41,191 bases of DNA from positions 1 through 41,191 of the forward strand of contig CALNYX010000012.1 of the NCBI GenBank assembly GCA_942490925.1. The letters are read 5' to 3'. Origin of the DNA: CALNYX01 sp942490925 (GTDB lineage: Bacteria > Chlamydiota > Chlamydiia > Chlamydiales > JAAKFR01). Shown piece after piece: positions 7,858 to 16,003 of the stretch. A model generated the notes under the pieces. It made no database searches. It saw nothing but the letters and a program-made list of their open reading frames with translations, and had not been told where the DNA came from. Position 1 is the stretch's first letter, and the number at the start of each line of letters is the position of its first letter. The translations under genes and the position numbers were made by a program.

Positions 7858-8775
7858 ATGAAAAGATTACATATGAATGCTTTTAAAAAATTTATCTCAG
7901 TAGATTATCGCTCTTATTTGAAAGTGTTTGGTTCCATTAATGACCTTCTCTTGGAAGAGTTTGAGCAGAGGGAGCTTGGCGGTGGTGAGCTTGTGAGCTC
8001 CGCAGACGATCAAGGTGCTGCTATTGTTCATGATCTAGAATGGGATTCTGAAATATTTAATTGCAAATGCTCTCGTGTCGGGACGCTTGCTATTTCTGAA
8101 TCATACTCAGGTGGGCTTGCCGGAGAGATTGACCTTACTTTTAAGCGTGCTTCTACTGAATTTGCTGATGTGCGTATGTCTTTGCAGCACTCTGAACTGA
8201 TTAAAGAGTTTATGGAAAGTGGGTGGTGTGTTGCAGATCAGCTTAATATATATTTTGGCAAGCTCGCTCAGTTGTCTGTTGGTTCAAGCGAACAATCTCA
8301 ATATGTTATAGGTGGGGTTAGCCCAGAACATGCGGAATTGTTTTTTAAGAAGAATCCAAAATTGTTCGGACAGACAAGAATTTACAACGATTCAAAGATA
8401 CATACAGATACAGCTGAGTTGTTTTATACACGTTTAATGGAAGCAAAATGCGCAAAGTTAGACGGGCCGATGTGCGGTGTGTGGCAAGGAGAAACACTAG
8501 CTGGAATTGCCATAGGCGAGATTGATCCGCAATTGAGTGAATTTATGGGTGCACCATTCGCATGTTTGTGGCTGATCGGACTTTCTGAAAAAGTGAGAGG
8601 CAAAGGGCTTGGCAAAATATTGCTTAAGGCTTTTCTATCCCAGTGTCATGACCTCGGTGTAGCGTTTCTTGAGATTGGTACTCAGCACAATAACTTACCT
8701 GCAAATAATCTGTATTCATTGAGCGGTCTTTCATTACAGTCCCAACTTATTACTTTACATAGATGGTATGACTAA
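7858..8775 (+). CDS. GNAT-family N-acetyltransferase, WecD/PseH-like
   Basis: This 305-residue protein has a C-terminal GNAT domain. The acetyl-CoA-binding motif is VRGKGLGKILL near residue 243, followed by the family beta-strand LEIGTQHNN. The N-terminal half (EWDSEIFNCKCSRVG) resembles WecD-type amino-sugar acetyltransferases. In this operon it is the best candidate for acetylating the 4-amino group of the PseC product (the PseH step). It is longer than the roughly 160-180 residues usual for PseH, so the acyl group or substrate may differ. It overlaps the next gene by eight bases, indicating coupling. Confidence 0.65.
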   Translation: MKRLHMNAFKKFISVDYRSYLKVFGSINDLLLEEFEQRELGGGELVSSADDQGAAIVHDLEWDSEIFNCKCSRVGTLAISESYSGGLAGEIDLTFKRASTEFADVRMSLQHSELIKEFMESGWCVADQLNIYFGKLAQLSVGSSEQSQYVIGGVSPEHAELFFKKNPKLFGQTRIYNDSKIHTDTAELFYTRLMEAKCAKLDGPMCGVWQGETLAGIAIGEIDPQLSEFMGAPFACLWLIGLSEKVRGKGLGKILLKAFLSQCHDLGVAFLEIGTQHNNLPANNLYSLSGLSLQSQLITLHRWYD

Positions 8776-10435
8776 AAAATACACTGTTGGAATAGTCACG
8801 GATAGTTATCCAGATTCTGGGCTTGGACATCTGGTGCGATGCAGCGCGATTGCTGAAGGAATACGTGAGAATGGCGTAATGGATGTTGTCCATTTATTAC
8901 CTAGTGTCGTTGAAAAAACCTGGGAAGATGATCTTAAGTTCTTTAAGTATGTTGATCCAAGTCCTGCTGCGATTGTCAAGGCGTCAACAGCACTTGAAAT
9001 AGACTTATTGCTTGTAGATAGTTATAAATTTTCATCTTCTTTTTATCGACAGCTAAAAGATATTGCCCCTCTTCTTCCTGTCCTTTCAATCTGTGATGAT
9101 CCCGTTGCGTTACCAAAGCATGTACATGGAATAGTCGACTTTAACTTGCATACGAGGGAAGAAGATTATCCTCCAAAGTTTAAAGAAAACTCAGTCATCG
9201 GGACACGGTTTTATCCGGTTCGATCCAGGTTTTTAAGAGCTGGAAAAAGTAATTCTCCAACGTTCCATAGTGATATTCTGATCACTTTTGGTGGTGCAGA
9301 TCCTGATTTTCAAACTGAAAGGATTCTATTTATTCTGACTGCTAAGTTCTCAGGAGAAATTGCTGTCATTGTTGGTAGGCATTTTTCTAATGTTGACAAC
9401 CTAAAAGAGACATACGGTTCAGCTTCAAATGTCCGATTTATAGAAAATTGCTCTAACATTGCACCGTATATTGCAAACTCAAATGTTGTGATAACCGGTG
9501 GAGGAGTTACTCTTGCTGAGTGTTCTGCACTTTCGACTTTTGCAATAGTGCTTGGACTTGCAGAAAATCTCGAAAAACCAAGTCTCGCGGCTGAACATGC
9601 AGGGAGCGCAAAGTATCTTGGGCAGTTCTCTGAAATTACTGATGAGACGTTAGCTGAAAGTTTATACGATGCTCTGATTCATCTGCCTGAAGCTGCAGCA
9701 TTGTCGTCCCTTGTTGATGGAAGCGGAAGTGCACGTATTGCAGAGCGGTTATATGAAGTTGTTCAACGATATCATGCTGATATTTATAATGAGTCAAACG
9801 TGAAAGATGAGTATGAGGATTCTTCGTGCGCTAGCAATGAATTTGAGAAAGTAAAATGGGGCTCTGAAAAAAGCATGCTTTTCAGGTTTGAGTATGCTCA
9901 TGATGCTCTTGATTGGGCAAGCGTGTCTAACTGGTGTGATATCGGGTGTGGTACAGGTGCGTTCTTCAGTACCATTAGTGGCGTTCATTCACATATCGAA
10001 ATGACGGGAGTAGATTTGTGTGATGAGTTGCTTGATTTTACACGTAAAAAAATTGACTCACCTTCGAAACTTACCTGTTTTACAGGGAGTTTTTTAGATT
10101 TTACTCCTTCACAAAAATTTTCATTGGTTACTTCGATAGGTGTGCTGCAAAAATGTGGGATATCGTTGCAGAAGGCACTTGATAAGATGTCGAGTTTGTT
10201 GAAAGATAATGGCGTTTTGTTTTTTACTACCAAAAACTTGGATTGGGCATTGTTTTCTAATCCTGAGGTGGTTCCATTCGAGGGACACCATTGGTTCCGG
10301 TTGCAACAATTAAAAGATGCGGTTGCGGTTGCAGGGCTGGAAATTGAATCAATTGTAGGTTTGCTACCCGCTGAAGGTAAGGTTACCTCTCCTAACGAAG
10401 CCCATAGCGTAGCTATTGTTGCAAGGAAGAAATGA
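8768..10435 (+). CDS. pseG: PseG-like nucleotide-sugar hydrolase fused to SAM methyltransferase
   Basis: The protein has 555 residues. Residues 1-335 match PseG (GT-B fold), which removes UDP from UDP-2,4-diacetamido-2,4,6-trideoxy-beta-L-altrose: the signature SGLGHLVRC carries H21, the presumed catalytic histidine, and ITGGGVTLAE lies near 242-251. Residues about 360-555 form a class I SAM-dependent methyltransferase with motif I DIGCGTG at 391-397 and an acidic post-I residue in MTGVDLCDELL. The linker is acidic. Standard PseG is about 270-340 residues with no methyltransferase, so this looks like a real fusion adding a methyl to the sugar or a nearby product. The methyl acceptor is unknown. 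Confidence 0.8.
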   Translation: MTKKYTVGIVTDSYPDSGLGHLVRCSAIAEGIRENGVMDVVHLLPSVVEKTWEDDLKFFKYVDPSPAAIVKASTALEIDLLLVDSYKFSSSFYRQLKDIAPLLPVLSICDDPVALPKHVHGIVDFNLHTREEDYPPKFKENSVIGTRFYPVRSRFLRAGKSNSPTFHSDILITFGGADPDFQTERILFILTAKFSGEIAVIVGRHFSNVDNLKETYGSASNVRFIENCSNIAPYIANSNVVITGGGVTLAECSALSTFAIVLGLAENLEKPSLAAEHAGSAKYLGQFSEITDETLAESLYDALIHLPEAAALSSLVDGSGSARIAERLYEVVQRYHADIYNESNVKDEYEDSSCASNEFEKVKWGSEKSMLFRFEYAHDALDWASVSNWCDIGCGTGAFFSTISGVHSHIEMTGVDLCDELLDFTRKKIDSPSKLTCFTGSFLDFTPSQKFSLVTSIGVLQKCGISLQKALDKMSSLLKDNGVLFFTTKNLDWALFSNPEVVPFEGHHWFRLQQLKDAVAVAGLEIESIVGLLPAEGKVTSPNEAHSVAIVARKK

Positions 10436-11256
10436 TCATAGATTCCCACGTATATTGCATTCCACCAAGTTTGCAACGTATTGATACATCACTAATGGCA
10501 GATGAAGATATTATTTTGCAGGCAATATATCAACATCAGGATAGCCCCTTAGCATTATCACTTGCCAGTATAAGCAGGATACGAGAGTCCCTGGAGCAGA
10601 ATAGCATTAATAAAGCGCTTCTTGTTCCGCTCCCTTGGTACTCAGAAAAGTTATGTCGAATATCAAACGAGTATCTTCTTGATTTAACGGCAAATAATAA
10701 AGATTTATATTCGCTTTGTACTGTTTCTCCTACTCTATTGAACGAGAAAGTGCTCGAAGAGTATGTTGCTGCCGGTGCGGTTGGTTTAAAAATAAACCCA
10801 GCATGGCAAAAATGTGAGCTTGATAGTACCGAAATGGATGCATTGTCTGAGTTGGCAGGGTATTACGATATACCAATAATGGTGCACATAGATCATGCGT
10901 ATAAACGGTCTGTCACAGATCCGGCAGGGCTTCTGAACTTGGCATCCAGACACCCTGACACAAAATATATTGCTGCCCATCTGGGAGGGGGGCTTGGTTT
11001 TTATTTCCTGCACTCTCCCCTTCAGGATAAAATGCAAAATATATGGTTCGATACTGCAACGTCTTCAACTATGCTAATGGTCAAATTTTATGTTGAAGCT
11101 GGGTTGAAGAACCGTCTTTTATTCGGAACAGATTTCCCTTTTAACCATTGCCATAATCAAGGCGATTTGATTCACAGTATCGAAACTATGGGATTTGAGA
11201 AAGACGTGCTTGAAGATATTTTTTACCGTAACTTTATGCTGTTGTTCGGATTATAG
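10432..11256 (+). CDS. Amidohydrolase-family (PF04909-like) protein
   Basis: This 274-residue TIM-barrel metal-hydrolase-like protein overlaps the preceding stop codon by four bases. Seen: DSHVY near the N-terminus, VGLKINPAWQK, IMVHIDHA, YIAAHLGGG and LLFGTDFPF, which follow the order of amidohydrolase-2 metal ligands. The usual N-terminal DxHxH is DSHVY here, so the second histidine is replaced by tyrosine; metal content may be altered. In this operon it could hydrolyse an amide or acyl group on the sugar, but no substrate is shown by the sequence. Confidence 0.65.
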   Translation: MIIDSHVYCIPPSLQRIDTSLMADEDIILQAIYQHQDSPLALSLASISRIRESLEQNSINKALLVPLPWYSEKLCRISNEYLLDLTANNKDLYSLCTVSPTLLNEKVLEEYVAAGAVGLKINPAWQKCELDSTEMDALSELAGYYDIPIMVHIDHAYKRSVTDPAGLLNLASRHPDTKYIAAHLGGGLGFYFLHSPLQDKMQNIWFDTATSSTMLMVKFYVEAGLKNRLLFGTDFPFNHCHNQGDLIHSIETMGFEKDVLEDIFYRNFMLLFGL

Positions 11257-11268
11257 GGAGAGGGGGAG

Positions 11269-12003
11269 ATGGCTCATGTTATTGTTTCAGGACACCAACC
11301 TGCATATTTGCCGTGGCTTGGTTTGTTACATAAGGCGTCGTTAGCTGATGTGTTTATTTATATGGACGATGTGCAGTTCATTCAGCGTGACTTTATTCAT
11401 AGGAATCAAATAAAGGTTGGGAGAGAGTCTTCAACTCTTTTGACGATTCCGGTGGGTTCTAAGAAAGCAAGCAGTAAAAAGATTTGCGATGTTGAAATTT
11501 CGCAGCAAGATCTTCCATTAGAAAAAAGCTGGCAGAGTTCACATTGGAATTCGATTAGGTCAGCTTATGCGAAGGCTCCATACTTTAAGCAATATGCGGA
11601 CTTTTTTCATTGGATTTATTTAGAGAATCGCTGGAAAAAATTAGCTGATTTAAATTTAGTAGTGTTACGCCAGTTCTTCGAATGGTTTGAAATTTCCTCG
11701 CGGCTTGTCATTGGTAGCCAAGAAGGTTTTGTGGGATATAAATCTGATTTGATATTTGAACATGCGTCACGTTTTAACGCTGATGTTATGGTCACAGGTC
11801 AGTTGGGTGAAAACTATATTGAGAGAGAAAAATTTGAGAACGCAGGTATCAAACTGGTTCATCAGCAATATATACATCCTATTTATCCACAGAGGTTTGG
11901 CGACTTTATTTCGAATATGAGTTGCATTGATTTATTATTTAACTGTGGTGAAAATGCAAAAAAGATATTTCGAGCCGAAAACTTGAAAAGAGATGAGTTA
12001 TGA
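11269..12003 (+). CDS. WbqC-like family protein
   Basis: This 244-residue protein opens with GHQPAYLPWLGLLHKASLAD, the hallmark of the WbqC-like family (PF08889), often found in O-antigen clusters and of unknown chemistry. A strong ribosome-binding stretch (AGGGAGAGGGGGAG) precedes the ATG. The conserved MDDVQF and HRNQIK motifs follow. It overlaps the next gene by four bases (ATGA). It may act with the neighbouring amidohydrolase or methyltransferase on an amino-sugar intermediate; this rests on co-location alone. Confidence 0.75.
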   Translation: MAHVIVSGHQPAYLPWLGLLHKASLADVFIYMDDVQFIQRDFIHRNQIKVGRESSTLLTIPVGSKKASSKKICDVEISQQDLPLEKSWQSSHWNSIRSAYAKAPYFKQYADFFHWIYLENRWKKLADLNLVVLRQFFEWFEISSRLVIGSQEGFVGYKSDLIFEHASRFNADVMVTGQLGENYIEREKFENAGIKLVHQQYIHPIYPQRFGDFISNMSCIDLLFNCGENAKKIFRAENLKRDEL

Positions 12004-13064
12004 GACAGTTCAAGCTTGCAGATCAATTATCAATTGAAGATAGAACAATTGGAAAAAATGAACCAGCATTCATAATCGCTGAAGTTGGGGTAAACCATAA
12101 TGGTGACCTTGATCTTGCGCATAAACATATTGAAGCCGTTGCTGAATGCAAAGCTGATGCTGTGAAATTTCAAACATTTCGAACTGAAGAGTTTCTTGCA
12201 TCCAAAGACCAGATTTATGAGTATGAGAGTGCTGGAAAAAAGTGTCAAGAAACAATGTATGAGATGTTCAAGCGTCTGGAATTGCCAATGCGCTGGCACC
12301 AAGAGTTGTTTGATCATGCTCGTAAGATTGGGCTTGTCCCGCTGACCAGTGTCGCGGATATTCAAAGTGCAGAAATGGTGAATTCAGTTGGTATAGGTGC
12401 ATATAAGGCAAGCTCTGAAGATTTGGTGAATCTGCCTCTTATTAAGCATCTTGCGCAACAGAAGTTACCAATAATTTTTTCAACAGGAATGGCGAATTGC
12501 GACGAAATTATTGATGTTCTTTCCATTTTGGAAAAACATAACCACACGAATTGTTGCTTTCTCCATTGTACTTCTCAGTACCCTACTCCTATCGCTAATG
12601 TAAATTTATCAAGAATGCAAAAACTGACGGAGCTTGGAGTCGGACTGGTGGGGTATTCTGATCATACTGTTGGCAATCAGGCTTCTTTAGCAGCGGTTGC
12701 AATGGGTGCAAAAGTAATTGAAAAACATTTTACCCTTGATCAAAACCTGCCTGGACCGGATCATACCTTTTCCTCTCCTCCAGAAGAACTCACAAGTCTT
12801 GTTGCGGAGATTCGTAATCTTGAAAAAATGTTGGGCAGTGGGCAAGTAGATGCTGCTGGAGATGAATATGAAGCGCGTTTAGCGTTTCATCGTTCTCTCG
12901 TTGCTGCTCGTGATTTACCTCAAGGGCATGTTTTGACCAAAGATGATATAGTGTTGAAGCGTCCCGGGACTGGCCTAAGATATCGGGATATAGATATTGT
13001 TTTAGGTAAGGCTTTGATTTGTAATGTTAAAGCGGATCATCAAATTTTAGAAACAAGTATATAG
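12000..13064 (+). CDS. NeuB-family nonulosonic acid synthase with SAF domain
   Basis: The 354-residue enzyme condenses phosphoenolpyruvate with a six-carbon sugar to give a nine-carbon nonulosonate. The TIM barrel carries NHNG (32-35), VKFQTF, the catalytic-site HCTSQYP, GYSDHT and EKHFTLDQNLPGPDH. A C-terminal SAF (antifreeze-like) domain occupies about 290-354 (HRSLVAARDLPQGHVLTKDD). In context it should fill the PseI role, but the motifs (NHNG, KFQTF, LPGPDH) are closer to NeuB/LegI than to PseI such as the Campylobacter enzyme (ANHAG, KIQTY). The product is therefore uncertain. Confidence 0.85.
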   Translation: MRQFKLADQLSIEDRTIGKNEPAFIIAEVGVNHNGDLDLAHKHIEAVAECKADAVKFQTFRTEEFLASKDQIYEYESAGKKCQETMYEMFKRLELPMRWHQELFDHARKIGLVPLTSVADIQSAEMVNSVGIGAYKASSEDLVNLPLIKHLAQQKLPIIFSTGMANCDEIIDVLSILEKHNHTNCCFLHCTSQYPTPIANVNLSRMQKLTELGVGLVGYSDHTVGNQASLAAVAMGAKVIEKHFTLDQNLPGPDHTFSSPPEELTSLVAEIRNLEKMLGSGQVDAAGDEYEARLAFHRSLVAARDLPQGHVLTKDDIVLKRPGTGLRYRDIDIVLGKALICNVKADHQILETSI

Positions 13065-13077
13065 AAGTAGATATGTT

Positions 13078-14220
13078 ATGCCAGATGTTAAAGATAAATT
13101 CAGTAAGATTGTTGAAAGAGCTTTAGATTTTTATGCGGCTTCATTTAATTTGACTTCGCAATCAGATATTCTACCTACCCATATTTCTATCGAACCAACA
13201 AATGCTTGTAACTTGCGTTGTATTCATTGCCATCATTCTATGCGTGGTAAGGGGTTTGATCGTAAGCTTGGAGTCATGGAATGGGATACTTATGCTAAAG
13301 TTATTGATGAGGTGCGCGAGTATGCAACGTACATCACTCTCAATTTGCAGGGAGAACCGACCCTAAATAAACATGTGCTACGAATGGTGCAGTATGCTAA
13401 AGAAGCTGGCCTTTCTGTTTCACTTTTAACTAATGCAACGCGCCTGAATCGTGAACTGGCAACTAGTCTGGTAGAAGCTGAACTTGATCGAATCGTCTTT
13501 TCTTTTGAGGGATCTACTAAAGAAGTTCATGAAAAGGTACGTCGAAATAGTTGTTATGAACAAACCCTCTTTAATATTCTTAATTTTTTAAAAATTAATG
13601 AGGAGAACGGGCACCCGACTTTCGTATGCATGTCTATGGTTGAGTCCCCATTAACAATGGATGATGTACCAAACTACAGAGAAATGTTTGAGCAGCTTCC
13701 TGTAAATACAATTTTTGTGAACCCATTATTGAACCTCGCAGGAATTTCTCCACTTGCTGATGCTGAATCACAAAACAAAACACGCCAACTAGAGAAATCC
13801 GAAATTCCTATCTGCCGTATGGCATGGGAGGTTATGCCGATTAGTTGGAATGGTGACGTGCTTGCGTGTCCGGTAGATGTTAACGAGGCACATGTTGTCG
13901 GGAATATTTTAGAAGATTCTTACGCAAATATTTGGAATTCGCAAAAAATGCAGAAATTTAGGCAATGCCACATTGATCGTGAATATGATTGGATTGAAGA
14001 GCAGGGACCTTTATGTGCGAATTGCGATTGCAAATTTATGAATGAATACGACATGCGTGATTTACGTGCGTACGTAACTCAGCAAGTTGTTCGTCAGGCA
14101 AAAATATATGGTAATAAGCTTGCGACGGCAGATGTTTTCCTAGATGACTCAGCAGAGAAGGCTAAGCTCGAACATTTGGATAATTTGCTAGCAAAATTTC
14201 AGAGTGATCTAGAGAGATAG
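13078..14220 (+). CDS. Radical SAM protein with SPASM domain
   Basis: The 380-residue protein has the radical SAM cluster motif CNLRCIHC (C44, C48, C51), a CxxxCxxC that binds the 4Fe-4S cluster cleaving S-adenosylmethionine. The GEP-like motif is LQGEPTLNK. The C-terminal SPASM-type cysteines are at ICRMAW, LACPVD and LCANCDCKF, so one or two auxiliary clusters are likely. It would act anaerobically in the cytoplasm. It sits 13 bases after the synthase and four bases before the deacetylase. Radical SAM/SPASM proteins dehydrogenate or modify sugars and peptides; here a sugar substrate is inferred from context. Confidence 0.85.
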   Translation: MPDVKDKFSKIVERALDFYAASFNLTSQSDILPTHISIEPTNACNLRCIHCHHSMRGKGFDRKLGVMEWDTYAKVIDEVREYATYITLNLQGEPTLNKHVLRMVQYAKEAGLSVSLLTNATRLNRELATSLVEAELDRIVFSFEGSTKEVHEKVRRNSCYEQTLFNILNFLKINEENGHPTFVCMSMVESPLTMDDVPNYREMFEQLPVNTIFVNPLLNLAGISPLADAESQNKTRQLEKSEIPICRMAWEVMPISWNGDVLACPVDVNEAHVVGNILEDSYANIWNSQKMQKFRQCHIDREYDWIEEQGPLCANCDCKFMNEYDMRDLRAYVTQQVVRQAKIYGNKLATADVFLDDSAEKAKLEHLDNLLAKFQSDLER

Positions 14221-14224
14221 TTAA

Positions 14225-14908
14225 ATGCTTAAATGCAAACAGGTGGCTGTGATTGCAGCTCATCCCGATGATGAGATTCTTGGATGTGGTGGAACAATAA
14301 TTCGTCATGTACAGGAAGGAGCGCAGGTGCATGTCTTGTTATTGGCTGAGGGGGCGACAAGTAGAGGTAAAGAATCATACGAGGCTGAACTTGAAAGTTT
14401 GCATCGCGCAGCGCAGGCTGCAGGAAAAATTATGGGGGTAGCTTCTGTTACCTTGCATAATTTTCCTGATAACAAGATGGATATAGTGCCATTACTTGAT
14501 GTCGTTAAGTGTGTAGAGTTGTTTTTAAGTGAGCGTGAGTATGATGTAGTTTACACGCACCATGCTGGTGATGTGAATATAGATCACCAGTTGACACACC
14601 AGGCAGTGGTTACGGCACTTCGTCCAATTCCAGGGCAGCATAACTGCACCTTACTGACATTTGAAACTCCTTCAAGTACCGAGTGGCAACCCAATGGGAG
14701 TGGACAGCCGTTTGTCCCGAACTGGTTTGTTAATATCGAAGATTCATTGTCGCAGAAGATCGAAGCGTTAGCTGCGTATGAAATAGAGATGCGTCAATGG
14801 CCTCATCCACGGAGTCTGCAAGGGGTTGAGGTGTTAGCAAAATGGCGTGGAGTAACTGTGGGGTATTCTGCTGCCGAGGCATTTATGCTTGCCCGCGCCC
14901 TTCGATGA
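14225..14908 (+). CDS. PIG-L/LmbE-family N-deacetylase
   Basis: A 227-residue zinc-dependent deacetylase. The metal-binding AHPDDE lies at residues 12-17 and the second histidine block is YTHHAGDVNIDHQLTH near 120-135. These enzymes remove N-acetyl groups from amino sugars such as GlcNAc derivatives. Placed after the radical SAM protein, it could expose an amine on the nonulosonate or its precursor for later methylation or acylation. The length and motifs are complete. An intergenic gap of 115 bases follows before pseB. Confidence 0.88.
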   Translation: MLKCKQVAVIAAHPDDEILGCGGTIIRHVQEGAQVHVLLLAEGATSRGKESYEAELESLHRAAQAAGKIMGVASVTLHNFPDNKMDIVPLLDVVKCVELFLSEREYDVVYTHHAGDVNIDHQLTHQAVVTALRPIPGQHNCTLLTFETPSSTEWQPNGSGQPFVPNWFVNIEDSLSQKIEALAAYEIEMRQWPHPRSLQGVEVLAKWRGVTVGYSAAEAFMLARALR

Positions 14909-15023
14909 CTCCATGAATTCGATGTTGCGTTGTAACTAGGCTGCTGTGCTGCTAAATATTGCAGATAGCATGCGCAATTCTCTCTATAAAAATTTTGCTG
15001 AAATATATTAATATGGGTTTAAG

Positions 15024-16001
15024 ATGTTTAATGACAAGACTGTATTGATTACAGGCGGTACTGGATCCTTTGGGAAAAAATGTGTTGAAATTCTTCTTGA
15101 AAAATATCAGCCAAAGCGTCTGATTATTTTTTCACGTGATGAATTAAAACAGTTTGAAATGGCTCAACAATTTTCGCCAGATAAGTATCCTTGCATGCGA
15201 TATTTTATTGGTGATGTGCGTGATAAGGAACGTTTGTATAGAGCATTTCGGGGTGTTGACTATATCATTCATGCTGCAGCATTGAAGCAGGTTCCTGCGG
15301 CAGAATATAACCCGACAGAGTGCATTAAAACAAATATTTATGGTGCACAAAATATAGTGAACGTTGCCTCTGATGTGGGGGTTAAAAAAGTTGTAGCTCT
15401 TTCCACCGATAAAGCCGTAAGCCCTGCAAACTTATATGGTGCAACAAAGCTTTGTTCAGATAAACTTTTTGTGGCAGCCAATGCCTTTACCGGCTGTGAT
15501 ACTACTTTTTCTGTAGTAAGATATGGAAATGTAATGGGAAGTCGCGGTAGTGTTATCCCGTTCTTTGCTAAGATGCGTGATGAAGGTGCAACACTCCCTA
15601 TTACTGACCCGCGAATGACACGTTTTTGGATTACTTTAGAAGATAGTGTCGAAATGGTTCTAAAATCTTTTGAGATTGCGGGTGGTGGAGAAGTCTTAGT
15701 TCCAAAAATCCCAAGCATGAAAATTACTGACTTAGCCGAAGCTATTGCTCCAGATAGCCCGACAGAAGTTGTTGGTATCCGTCCGGGAGAAAAAATTCAT
15801 GAGGTAATGATTACTGCTGAAGACTCTCGTCATACTGTTGATATTGGCGACTACTACGTAATTAAACCGGAAACATTCCACTACAACGGACCGGAAGGAG
15901 TGCCTGTCGTGGATGGCTTTGAGTACTCATCAGGTACAAATGAGCAGTGGATTTTAGTAGAAAATTTGCGAAAGGTTCTTTTAGAACGAGGAATGATGTA
16001 G
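15024..16001 (+). CDS. pseB: UDP-GlcNAc 4,6-dehydratase (inverting), PseB
   Basis: First step of pseudaminic acid synthesis: UDP-GlcNAc to UDP-2-acetamido-2,6-dideoxy-beta-L-arabino-hexos-4-ulose. The 325-residue short-chain dehydrogenase fold starts with VLITGGTGSFGKK (NADP-binding, residues 7-19), then HAAALKQVPAAEYNP and LSTDKAVSPANLYGATK with the YxxxK pair, all diagnostic of PseB/FlaA1. The length is normal. The ATG is weakly preceded by a G-rich sequence. No clear promoter was found in the 115 bases upstream, so read-through from the deacetylase is possible. It is followed two bases later by pseC. Confidence 0.95.
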   Translation: MFNDKTVLITGGTGSFGKKCVEILLEKYQPKRLIIFSRDELKQFEMAQQFSPDKYPCMRYFIGDVRDKERLYRAFRGVDYIIHAAALKQVPAAEYNPTECIKTNIYGAQNIVNVASDVGVKKVVALSTDKAVSPANLYGATKLCSDKLFVAANAFTGCDTTFSVVRYGNVMGSRGSVIPFFAKMRDEGATLPITDPRMTRFWITLEDSVEMVLKSFEIAGGGEVLVPKIPSMKITDLAEAIAPDSPTEVVGIRPGEKIHEVMITAEDSRHTVDIGDYYVIKPETFHYNGPEGVPVVDGFEYSSGTNEQWILVENLRKVLLERGMM

Positions 16002-16003
16002 CA

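Noticed and set aside
9985..10476. Long open frames opposite real genes, for example the 163-codon minus-strand frame here
   Set aside because: They lie wholly opposite strongly supported genes, have no ribosome-binding site or recognisable motif, and are explained by codon bias of the + strand genes.
15947..16003. Longer PseC start at 15947
   Set aside because: It lies within pseB and encodes residues unlike PseC N-termini; GTG 16004 fits the family length.
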